From Christensenella sp. UBA1782 (lineage in GTDB: Bacteria > Bacillota > Clostridia > Christensenellales > DTU072): a DNA stretch of 13,270 nucleotides. The stretch is from the NCBI GenBank assembly GCA_002315475.1, contig DCGI01000036.1, positions 225 through 13,494 on the forward strand, given 5' to 3'. Positions within the stretch are counted from its first letter, which is position 1. The number at the start of each line of letters is the position of its first letter. The notes below the pieces were generated by a model. It saw only the letters and a list, made by a program, of their open reading frames with translations. It ran no database searches and was not told the DNA's origin. The position numbers were made by a program, and so were the translations under genes. Positions 7,118 to 12,791 of this stretch are shown piece by piece.

Positions 7118-7748
7118 TTATATCGTATCGTTACCGAATCCTCTTTCGCCGGAAGAAGAAGCGGAAGCCATACTTTTGGCGGAAAAGGGGGATGAAAACG
7201 CACGAAACAAATTGATAGAACACAATCTGCGTTTGGTAGTTTACATTGCTAAACGTTTCGATAATACCGGTATTGAAATGGAAGAATTGATTTCTATCGG
7301 TTCTATCGGTTTGATGAAAGCCGTCAATAATTACAACACCGAAAAAAATATTAAACTTGCCACCTTTGCATCCCGTTGTATCGAAAACGAAATATTGATG
7401 TATTTGCGAAAAACCATAAGAAAAAAATCCGAAATCAGCCTTGACGAACCGTTAAACGTGGATACCGAAGGAAATCAACTCGTACTGAGCGATATTTTAG
7501 GGACGGATAGCGATATGGTTTATAAAGATATGGAAAGCAGGGTTGACAACGAAATCCTTTATACCTTGTACAGTCGATTAAACGAAAGAGAAAAAGCCAT
7601 CGTGGGGATGCGTTACGGTATATTCGGATACGATGAAAAAACGCAAAAAGAAATAGCCGACACCATGAATATTTCACAGTCCTATATCAGCAGATTGGAA
7701 AAAAAGATTTTGATACGGTTGAAAAAAGAATTTCAGAAATGTGAATAA
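7056..7748 (+). CDS. sigE: RNA polymerase sigma-E factor (early mother cell)
   Basis: Sigma-70 family factor that drives early mother-cell transcription. ATG 7056 follows GGAGG (7045-7049), which lies inside spoIIGA. It is 230 aa. The first ~20-25 residues (MKLSEWIQKILSIFTRK...) form an amphipathic, basic pro-sequence expected to be removed by SpoIIGA. Then region 2 reads HNLRLVVYIAKRFDNTG, EELISIGSIGLMKAVNNYN and KLATFASRCIENEILMYLR. The link region has SLDEPLNVDTEGNQLVLSDILGTD, and region 4 has LNEREKAIVGMRYGIFG plus the helix-turn-helix QKEIADTMNISQSYISRLEKK. These segments match sigma-E of Bacillus closely from memory of that protein. Its stop codon lies inside the -35 box of the sigG promoter. 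Confidence 0.97.
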   Translation: MKLSEWIQKILSIFTRKNTCNYIVSLPNPLSPEEEAEAILLAEKGDENARNKLIEHNLRLVVYIAKRFDNTGIEMEELISIGSIGLMKAVNNYNTEKNIKLATFASRCIENEILMYLRKTIRKKSEISLDEPLNVDTEGNQLVLSDILGTDSDMVYKDMESRVDNEILYTLYSRLNEREKAIVGMRYGIFGYDEKTQKEIADTMNISQSYISRLEKKILIRLKKEFQKCE

Positions 7749-7771
7749 GAATTTTACGTTGCGCCATACTA
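7742..7771 (+). promoter_or_regulatory. Sigma-G/sigma-F type promoter of sigG
   Basis: TGAATA (7742-7747) and CATACTA (7765-7771) are 17 nt apart, matching the -35/-10 pattern known for Bacillus forespore (sigma-G, sigma-F) promoters such as ssp genes. The -35 overlaps the sigE stop codon. The predicted start is near 7778, giving a ~34-nt leader. It implies autoregulation of sigG and/or activation by sigma-F. Confidence 0.8.
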
Positions 7772-7776
7772 TACAA

Positions 7777-7808
7777 TATTCCCTGTGTTTATTACATAGG
7801 AGGGAATA
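7777..7808 (+). promoter_or_regulatory. Leader hairpin that pairs with the sigG ribosome binding site
   Basis: TATTCCCT (7777-7784) is perfectly complementary to AGGGAATA (7801-7808). The SD AGGAGGG (7798-7804), 7 nt before the ATG, is partly buried in the 3' arm. A small inner pairing TGT (7786-7788) with ACA (7794-7796) could extend the fold. The predicted +1 sits at the start of the 5' arm. Confidence 0.65.
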
Positions 7809-7811
7809 CGT

Positions 7812-8582
7812 ATGGCAAACAAAAAAGTAAATTTATCGGGGATAAACACGTCGGGACTTACCGTTTTGACGGCAAAAGAAAGTGAAGAATTGTTACGCAG
7901 AATCAAGAACGGAGAAAAACATCTGAGAGATACTTTTATTGAAGGGAATATGCGTCTTGTTCTCAGTTTGGTACAACGCTTCCATACCGAAAAAGTAAGT
8001 GCCGACGATTTGTTTCAAGTGGGCGTCATGGGACTGATGAAAGCTTTGGATAACTTCGACGTACGCTATAACGTCATGTTTTCGACCTATGCCGTACCCA
8101 TGATTTTGGGAGAAATGAAACGTTTTATTCGAGAAAGTTGCACCTTAAAAGTAGGAAGAAGCGTGCGAGATATAGCTTATCGGGCAATGCAGGCACGAGA
8201 AAAACTGGAAAAAGACAGGACGGGAGAAGCCGATTTAGAGGAAATCGCTTCGGAAATCGACGTACCCTATACCGAAGTGGTAGGAGCTTTGGACGCAATA
8301 AGCGATCCCGTTTCCCTTTACGAACCCGTCTATAACGACGGGGAAGAAAGTATGCTCGTTTTGGATCAGATTCGAGATCCGAAAACCGACGACGACATGT
8401 TGACGAGTATGACGCTACGCGACGAAATCTCCAAACTTCCCGATAAAGAAAAAGCGATATTGACGTTACGATACTATATCGGAAAAACGCAAACGGAGAT
8501 TTCCAAAGAATTGGGCATGAGTCAAGCACAGATTTCTCGTTTGGAAAAGACGGCTATTTCTCGACTGAAAGAGGCTTTTTGA
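7812..8582 (+). CDS. sigG: RNA polymerase sigma-G factor (late forespore)
   Basis: Late forespore sigma factor, 256 aa. The N-terminal segment KVNLSGINTSGLTVL (residues 5-19) corresponds to the KVEICGVDTSKLPVL hallmark of sigma-G. Region 2 shows GNMRLVLSLVQRF, DDLFQVGVMGLMKALDNFD and FSTYAVPMILGEMKRFIRE. Region 3 has RSVRDIAYRAMQAREKL and ALDAISDPVSLYEPVYNDG, and region 4 ends in TEISKELGMSQAQISRLEKTA. It has no pro-sequence, as expected. It lies 63 nt after sigE, the usual spoIIGA-sigE-sigG order, with its own sigma-F/G-type promoter and an SD-masking hairpin. Two spots look more like sigma-F: E44, where Bacillus sigma-G has N45, and SCTLKV after the FIRE segment. The whole-length pattern and gene order still favour sigma-G. 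Confidence 0.95.
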   Translation: MANKKVNLSGINTSGLTVLTAKESEELLRRIKNGEKHLRDTFIEGNMRLVLSLVQRFHTEKVSADDLFQVGVMGLMKALDNFDVRYNVMFSTYAVPMILGEMKRFIRESCTLKVGRSVRDIAYRAMQAREKLEKDRTGEADLEEIASEIDVPYTEVVGALDAISDPVSLYEPVYNDGEESMLVLDQIRDPKTDDDMLTSMTLRDEISKLPDKEKAILTLRYYIGKTQTEISKELGMSQAQISRLEKTAISRLKEAF

Positions 8583-8609
8583 CATAAAACAAAGGGTGTC
8601 GCATATAAA
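8579..8609 (+). promoter_or_regulatory. Sigma-A promoter of the ylmC/ymxH gene
   Basis: A perfect TTGACA -35 (8579-8584) overlaps the sigG stop codon; TATAAA (8604-8609) follows after 19 nt (CATATA at 8602-8607 gives a 17-nt spacer but a poorer box). The expected start falls at or just before the ATG at 8617. Confidence 0.62.
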
Positions 8610-8616
8610 TAAGGGT

Positions 8617-8895
8617 ATGACGGATTACACTTTTTGTGAACTGAGAGAACGAGAATTCATTAACGTTGCCGACGGACAAAAATTGGGTAGGGTGGTGGAC
8701 GTTGCGTTCAATGCCTGCGGGAAGATTTTAGGGTTTGTCGTACCCGGCGAAAAAAAATTATTTAAGAACGTAACTGGTGCCGAAAGTATATTCGTGGCTT
8801 GGGATAACGTATTAAAAATCGGAGACGACGTAGTCTTGGTGGACTTGAATAACGATAAACCCCCTTGTTGTATCCCTAAAATTTCGGGAAAATAA
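8617..8895 (+). CDS. YlmC/YmxH-family PRC-barrel protein
   Basis: Small (92 aa) PRC-barrel domain protein. The family signature is seen in CELREREFINVADGQKLG near the start, VVDVAFN, GKILGFVVPG, IFVAWDNVLKIGDDVVLVDL near the end. Homologues are often found beside sigG/sigE in Bacillota and are annotated as sporulation-linked, but the biochemical role is not established. ATG 8617 is chosen because family members begin about this distance before the REF/QKLG core; an upstream in-frame GTG (8596) would lie upstream of the -10 box. Neither has a usable SD: AAGGG (8611-8615) is only 1 nt from the ATG. The tail carries a PPCC motif (two adjacent Cys). Assignment is by motif and context. Confidence 0.85.
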   Translation: MTDYTFCELREREFINVADGQKLGRVVDVAFNACGKILGFVVPGEKKLFKNVTGAESIFVAWDNVLKIGDDVVLVDLNNDKPPCCIPKISGK

Positions 8896-8905
8896 TATTT
8901 TTTTA

Positions 8906-8934
8906 TTTACAAGTTCTTTTTTTTGGTTTATACT
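8906..8934 (+). promoter_or_regulatory. Sigma-A promoter of nrdR
   Basis: TTTACA (8906-8911) and TATACT (8929-8934) are 17 nt apart, in a T-rich spacer. The expected start is at 8941-8942, on the first of two in-frame ATGs (8942 and 8957). Confidence 0.75.
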
Positions 8935-8956
8935 GAATACAATGGAGGACTCGAAA

Positions 8957-9424
8957 ATGAAATGTATTTTTTGCGGTTGTATGGATAGCAAAGTAATTGA
9001 TTCTCGCGTGACGGACGACGGATCCACCATTCGCCGCCGTCGGGAGTGTATTTCTTGTCAAAAAAGATTTACTACGTACGAAAAGGTAGAAGTTACCCCT
9101 GTTTTGGTGGTAAAAAATAACGGTAATCGTCAAGCATTCGATCCGATGAAAATAAAAATCGGCATCATGAAAGCCTGCGAAAAAAGACCGGTTCCCATTG
9201 CCAAAATAGATAAGCTTGTATCCTCTATCGAACACCAGATTTATAACTTACTTGCCCAAGAAGTTACTTCCAAAAGAATCGGCAATATGGTTATGGAAGG
9301 TCTGAAAGAATTGGACGAAGTCGCCTACGTTCGTTTTGCATCCGTTCACCGAGAATTCAAAGACATCAATACCCTTCTTTCCGAAATCGAAAGTTTGGTA
9401 CAAGATAAAAACCCGAAGTCATGA
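8957..9424 (+). CDS. nrdR: NrdR, transcriptional repressor of ribonucleotide reductase genes
   Basis: Zinc-ribbon plus ATP-cone repressor that senses ATP/dATP and shuts down nrd operons. ATG 8957 gives 155 aa, the usual length, beginning with MKCIFCGCMDSKVIDSR; GGAGG (8944-8948) lies 8 nt upstream. An in-frame ATG at 8942 would add MEDSK and coincides with the predicted transcription start, so a second longer form is possible. Zn ligands are C3, C6 and the later CISC pair (C31, C34); the RRRREC...RFTTYEKVE block is intact. The ATP-cone follows (VVKNNGNRQAFDPMKIKIG and onward). The stop overlaps the next gene's ATG (ATGA), suggesting coupling. No nrd genes are in the window, so its targets are elsewhere. 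Confidence 0.96.
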   Translation: MKCIFCGCMDSKVIDSRVTDDGSTIRRRRECISCQKRFTTYEKVEVTPVLVVKNNGNRQAFDPMKIKIGIMKACEKRPVPIAKIDKLVSSIEHQIYNLLAQEVTSKRIGNMVMEGLKELDEVAYVRFASVHREFKDINTLLSEIESLVQDKNPKS

Positions 9425-10227
9425 AACAGTTTTCTTATAACGGCACACCGAAAAAGCTTTCCAAAATTCTTTGTGAATTTTTGGAAGGCTTTTCTTATTC
9501 TTACATACAAAAATTGATTCGGAGCGGAGACGTAAAACTGAACGGCGTCCGCATCAAACAAGACGATACCGTTACGGGCGGCGAAATCACCGTATACTGT
9601 CGGGAACAGGTTTTGCAAGCCGAGGTTATCTTTGAAGACGAAAACGTATTGATTGCCAAAAAACCGAGAGGTATCACTTCGGAGGACTTCGCCGAGAAAT
9701 GTTTTCCGAATAAAATCCTTTGTCACCGATTGGACACCAATACCGAAGGTTTGATATTGTTTGCTGCATCCGAGAAGATATTTGAAGAAATAAAAAAATG
9801 TTTTTGCGACCATAAAATAGAAAAACATTATGCCGCCGAAGTGTTCGGAAAAGACATAACGGCGGGAGCGTATCACGACTATTTGCTAAAAAACGAAAAA
9901 GAAGGGCGTGTCTATATTTATAATCATCCCGTTAAAGGCGCCGTTCCGGTCACGACGGCTTTCACGGTGGTTTCCAAGACGAAAGATACCGCACTTTTGG
10001 ACGTGGAATTGGTGACGGGAAAAACCCACCAAATACGGGCACATTTTGCCTATTACGGTCATCCTTTGGTGGGGGACGGAAAATACGGCAGTGAAAAATT
10101 AAATCGTGAAAAAAAGACGCACGTACAACATCTCTGTGCTTATAAACTTATTTTTCATACCGCCAAAAACCAACTACTCGGCTACCTGAACGGCAAGACG
10201 GTAGAAATACCTTTCCCTACTTTTTAG
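9421..10227 (+). CDS. RluA-family pseudouridine synthase with S4 domain
   Basis: Isomerises uridine to pseudouridine in rRNA or tRNA; the target base cannot be predicted. It is 268 aa. An S4 RNA-binding domain occupies the first ~60 residues (SYSYIQKLIRSGDVKLNG). The catalytic domain shows IAKKPRGI (~78-85), then HRLDTNTEGLILFA (102-115) with the catalytic Asp D105, and KTHQIRAHFAYYGHPLVGDGKYG as the conserved RluA C-terminal motif. The start ATG overlaps the nrdR stop, and no separate SD is seen, so translation is likely coupled. Nothing in the sequence links it to sporulation; it appears carried in a general operon. Closest functional groups would be RluD/RluC-like enzymes, but a specific symbol is not justified. 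Confidence 0.92.
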   Translation: MKQFSYNGTPKKLSKILCEFLEGFSYSYIQKLIRSGDVKLNGVRIKQDDTVTGGEITVYCREQVLQAEVIFEDENVLIAKKPRGITSEDFAEKCFPNKILCHRLDTNTEGLILFAASEKIFEEIKKCFCDHKIEKHYAAEVFGKDITAGAYHDYLLKNEKEGRVYIYNHPVKGAVPVTTAFTVVSKTKDTALLDVELVTGKTHQIRAHFAYYGHPLVGDGKYGSEKLNREKKTHVQHLCAYKLIFHTAKNQLLGYLNGKTVEIPFPTF

Positions 10228-10234
10228 ACAACTT

Positions 10235-10263
10235 TCGACCTTTTCCGTCATATATTGGATAAT
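10235..10263 (+). promoter_or_regulatory. Possible weak promoter of sigK
   Basis: GATAAT (10258-10263) with TCGACC (10235-10240) 17 nt upstream is a weak sigma-A-like pair; CATATATT (10249-10256) could instead be a sigma-E-like -10 box with a poor -35. The leader would contain the SD GAGGG (10271-10275). Assignment to either sigma factor is uncertain. Confidence 0.3.
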
Positions 10264-10278
10264 ACGGGACGAGGGTAT

Positions 10279-10713
10279 ATGCTTTTGGAAGGGTTTTTTG
10301 CGTTATTGAATCAAGTACTGCTTTTTACGTCAAGAATTGATAACGGAAATTCCTTTCCGAATCCGCTTTCGGCGGAAAAAGAAAGAGAATATTTGCTTCG
10401 TTTTCGAAAAGAGCACGATACGGAAGCAAGGAATATTCTTGTCAAACACAATCTTCGTCTTGTGGTCTATATAACAAAAAAATACGTCAATTATCCCGAC
10501 CAAGACGAACTCATCAGCATCGGAACGATGGGACTTATGAAAGCTATCGACACCTTTGACGTTGAAAAAGGTTCTCAACTGGCTACTTATGCCAGTCGAT
10601 GTATCGAAAACGAAATCTTGATGACCATGCGTTCTTATAAAAAAGGGCGAACGACGTTTCCATTTTTGAAAGTATCGGGAAGGATAAAGAAGGAAACGAT
10701 TTACCGATCGTAG
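10279..10713 (+). CDS. sigK: SigK N-terminal part (frameshifted; pro-sequence and region 2)
   Basis: Late mother-cell sigma factor. ATG 10279 follows GAGGG (10271-10275); a TTG at 10255 would add 8 residues and is not preferred. The N terminus (MLLEGFFALLNQVLLFTSRI) is a hydrophobic pro-sequence, the kind removed by SpoIVFB, so pro-sigma-K processing is implied. Then SFPNPLS, KHNLRLVVYITKKY, DELISIGTMGLMKAIDTFD and LATYASRCIENEILMTMR match sigma-K. After SYKK the frame leaves the family: the residues from GRTTFPF onward match nothing and a stop comes at 10711-10713. The -1 frame entered at nt 10644 gives RANDVSIFESIGKDKEGN, which aligns to sigma-K without a gap. The break is therefore at the six-A run 10639-10644. 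The composite is about 234 aa, close to Bacillus pro-sigma-K (241). Confidence 0.9.
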   Translation: MLLEGFFALLNQVLLFTSRIDNGNSFPNPLSAEKEREYLLRFRKEHDTEARNILVKHNLRLVVYITKKYVNYPDQDELISIGTMGLMKAIDTFDVEKGSQLATYASRCIENEILMTMRSYKKGRTTFPFLKVSGRIKKETIYRS

Positions 10714-10715
10714 AT

Positions 10716-10982
10716 ATGCTTCAAACGGACGGCGAAACGGTTTATGAAAGAATCGAAGAAGATTTTTTACGTAAAACCATTCAAAACTTGATTGCAGAGA
10801 GTTTGGACGAACGCGAAAAAAGGATATTGACAAAAAGATTCGGGTTGGACGATAACCTTCCCGAAACCCAACAGCAAGTTGCCGACGCCTTGCATATTTC
10901 TCGGTCTTATATTTCCAGAATCGAGAAAAAAGCTTTACGAAAACTCAAAGAAGCGATAGAAAGAGAAAACTTGTTATTATAA
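10716..10982 (+). CDS. sigK: SigK C-terminal part (region 4), in the -1 frame
   Basis: Continuation of the sigma-K gene in another frame. The family match already begins near nt 10644 (RANDVSIFESIG, then KDKEGNDLPIVDMLQTD); the ATG at 10716 is internal to that match and has no SD. Region 4 is complete: DEREKRILTKRFGLDDNLPETQQQVA, helix-turn-helix ADALHISRSYISRIEKKALRKLKEAI, stop at 10980-10982. Conservation of every residue block on both sides of the break argues that the frameshift is very recent, a sequencing artefact, or bypassed in the cell. There is no insertion like the skin element, which in Bacillus interrupts sigK about 15-20 codons upstream of this point. The gene ends 4 nt before the rnpB terminator hairpin. 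Confidence 0.88.
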   Translation: MLQTDGETVYERIEEDFLRKTIQNLIAESLDEREKRILTKRFGLDDNLPETQQQVADALHISRSYISRIEKKALRKLKEAIERENLLL

Positions 10983-11013
10983 AAATCCCCCGTTCCTAAA
11001 AAAGAACGGGGGA
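10981..11013 (-). terminator. Intrinsic terminator of rnpB
   Basis: TCCCCCGTTC (10986-10995) pairs with GAACGGGGGA (11004-11013) across an 8-nt loop. Read on the - strand the stem is followed by five Ts (complement of AAAAA at 10981-10985). On the + strand no T tract follows, so it does not look like a sigK terminator. Confidence 0.85.
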
Positions 11014-11020
11014 CAACGGT

Positions 11021-11343
11021 AGAGTCAGTCTGTAAGCCGAGTTCTGTCTTAAATGGTCATCTATCTAGGCGTATCGTTACCGATATGCTCAAGCGAATCG
11101 AAACAAGTCGGGCAAACTATCTGTTTCTTCTTGCATCAAGTGGGGTTTACACGGCCAATTTCGTCGCCGAATTGCCGGTGTGCTCTTACCACACCTTTCC
11201 ACCCTTACAGTATTTTGCATACTGCGGTTTATTTCTGTTGCACTGTCCTTAAAGTTGCCTTCAGCGGGCGTTACCCGTCACTCTGCCGTACGATGCTCGG
11301 ACTTTCCTCATCCCCGAAGGGCTGCGACCATTCGGCTGACTCT
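11021..11343 (-). ncRNA. rnpB: RNase P RNA (rnpB)
   Basis: Catalytic RNA that matures tRNA 5' ends. On the - strand the 5' end (11343) has AGAGTCAG, which pairs as P1 with CTGACTCT at the 3' end (11028-11021). Near the 5' end is GAGGAAAGTCCGAGC (P4 5' side and adjacent core); near the 3' end is ACAGAACTCGGCTTACAG (P4 3' side). GGTGTGGTAAGAGCACACC (complement of 11177-11195) is the P8-P10 core, and CCTAGATAGATGACC marks the conserved stretch after P18. The length, about 323 nt, is short. The order of elements resembles type A rather than Bacillus type B, but this was judged by eye. The P15 area is a short hairpin without a GGU (see findings). Confidence 0.93.
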
Positions 11344-11349
11344 TATTTT

Positions 11350-11378
11350 ATTGTAACACCGTTTTGTATTTTTTTCAA
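11350..11378 (-). promoter_or_regulatory. Sigma-A promoter of rnpB
   Basis: On the - strand TTGAAA (11378-11373) and TACAAT (11355-11350) are 17 nt apart. The start predicted 7 nt past the -10 box is 11343, exactly the first base of the P1 helix. Confidence 0.85.
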
Positions 11379-11414
11379 GTATCTAATCCAAGTTTACGGT
11401 CAATAATTTTTTCC

Positions 11415-12791
11415 ATGTGGTATAGTATTTGCTTGTTATGTGCGATTGTTCTTGTATGTTGCATCATTCTTCGGAAGAAAAGTCAGAAAATCTTTCCCGA
11501 AAAGAAAGGAATGCGTCAAAGAGATATAGAATCCTTAAAAAAGGAAATCTTTTCGTATGCTAAGACTTTGCGTTCCTATAAGCAAGGGGGACAAAGCGTT
11601 ACCGTCAAAAACGCCTTTCGACGTATTCAAAAAACCTATCGACTCATTTCGGCAAAAGTGAAAAAGAACGAACCCGTCAGCGAGGCGGAAAAATGGGTTT
11701 ATGAAAACTTTCATTCGGTTTATACGAAAATCTTTTCAAAACGATTTGATTTTTCGGCATTACCCTATGTGCATGACGAACCCAGAATCCTGTTGTTTGC
11801 TCGATTTCTCGTAGAAAACAGTCTAAACGAATTATCTCGGGAACGGATAAAAGGCTGCATGAACTCCTTAAACGGGGTACTTTCTTGGACGTTTGAAGAA
11901 ATCGTCCATTTTGACGAAGCTATGCTGTTTGCCGTTCTGGAACAAATTGCCGTATTGTGCGATAGATTGCAATATATAGAGTATTATCGAAAACAAGGAA
12001 ACGGCGGCGTTTTTATAAAAGAGGACGTTGAAAAAGACGTATATTTATACTTTTTGTTGCAGTCCGAAAAAACTACCGCCGAAGTCAAAACTTACTTATA
12101 CAAACAAGGGTATCGAGAAAAAACCATCTCTATCAACTACCATACCGTTTTGTTGAACAACGCCGAAACGGCAAAAACTTTGTTTACGGCTATTTGTGAG
12201 CAAGAAGGTTTCTTTACAGTATGGGACGGGATAAAAAATTCTGATGCGTATCAAGTCATTTCTCAAGATTATAACTTGGAAAATGTATCCTACGATACCT
12301 TAAAGACCTATTTTTCCTGTATAGAAAGAATTGCAAAAAAATGTGACGTGTCGGAAAGATACGTTGCGGAACGCTTGGCGGAAGAAGCCAAAAGAGAAAA
12401 TACAGATCCGTCCGTGTTACTTTTGGACGAAGAAAAAGCTTTACGAAAAGCCATTCTGCGAGGCAAACCGATTCAGCGAAAAGAAAAAAAGAATACGGCG
12501 GAAAAAATCTATATCGCGGTTCTTCTTGTTCTTACGGCGGGATTGGATGCGGCACTCGGTTATTTTGTCGGTGTACTTTACGCAGGGTTGTCCTTAGTAC
12601 CGATTTTTTTCTTTGTGGAAAAGGTGATTAACGAAATCCTGTCCTACCGAAACAAAAAGAAAGAATCCCCGAAAATGGCGTATGATTCCGTTCCCGACGA
12701 ATATGCCGTTACGGTGGTTTTTCGGTTTTTTGCGCGGGGGTGGAACAATTTCGAGAATATCTCTTTCAAGCTCGGTCGTTACTTGCCGTAA
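11415..12791 (+). CDS. NdvB-like cyclic-glucan synthase, N-terminal part (frameshifted)
   Basis: N-terminal portion of a very large membrane glycosyltransferase resembling cyclic beta-1,2-glucan synthases. ATG 11415 is chosen: it starts a membrane segment (residues ~2-20, WYSICLLCAIVLVCCIILR). A TTG at 11364 would lie under the rnpB promoter. No SD is seen. A helical soluble region includes EKWVYENFHSVYTKIF, recalling the DNYHVIEEQ motif of NdvB-type N domains, and DEPRILLFARFLVE. Two hydrophobic segments lie near residues 364-403 (IYIAVLLVLTAGLDAALGYF and the next). The frame breaks at the five-G run 12736-12740; the last 17 codons before the stop at 12791 are out of frame. Family assignment comes from general pattern plus the DADT motif in the continuation; product chemistry is unknown. 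Confidence 0.7.
   Translation: MWYSICLLCAIVLVCCIILRKKSQKIFPEKKGMRQRDIESLKKEIFSYAKTLRSYKQGGQSVTVKNAFRRIQKTYRLISAKVKKNEPVSEAEKWVYENFHSVYTKIFSKRFDFSALPYVHDEPRILLFARFLVENSLNELSRERIKGCMNSLNGVLSWTFEEIVHFDEAMLFAVLEQIAVLCDRLQYIEYYRKQGNGGVFIKEDVEKDVYLYFLLQSEKTTAEVKTYLYKQGYREKTISINYHTVLLNNAETAKTLFTAICEQEGFFTVWDGIKNSDAYQVISQDYNLENVSYDTLKTYFSCIERIAKKCDVSERYVAERLAEEAKRENTDPSVLLLDEEKALRKAILRGKPIQRKEKKNTAEKIYIAVLLVLTAGLDAALGYFVGVLYAGLSLVPIFFFVEKVINEILSYRNKKKESPKMAYDSVPDEYAVTVVFRFFARGWNNFENISFKLGRYLP

Noticed and set aside
10600..10720. Skin-like or other mobile insertion causing the sigK split
   Set aside because: No inserted DNA: the two frames are contiguous, and a single base restores the gene.
11053..11406. 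117-codon + strand frame across rnpB
   Set aside because: Entirely explained by the conserved RNase P RNA on the opposite strand and its promoter.
11402..11415. AATAAT 8 nt before the glucan synthase ATG as another leaderless promoter
   Set aside because: The spacing matches the other cases but no credible -35 was found, so evidence is too weak to count it.
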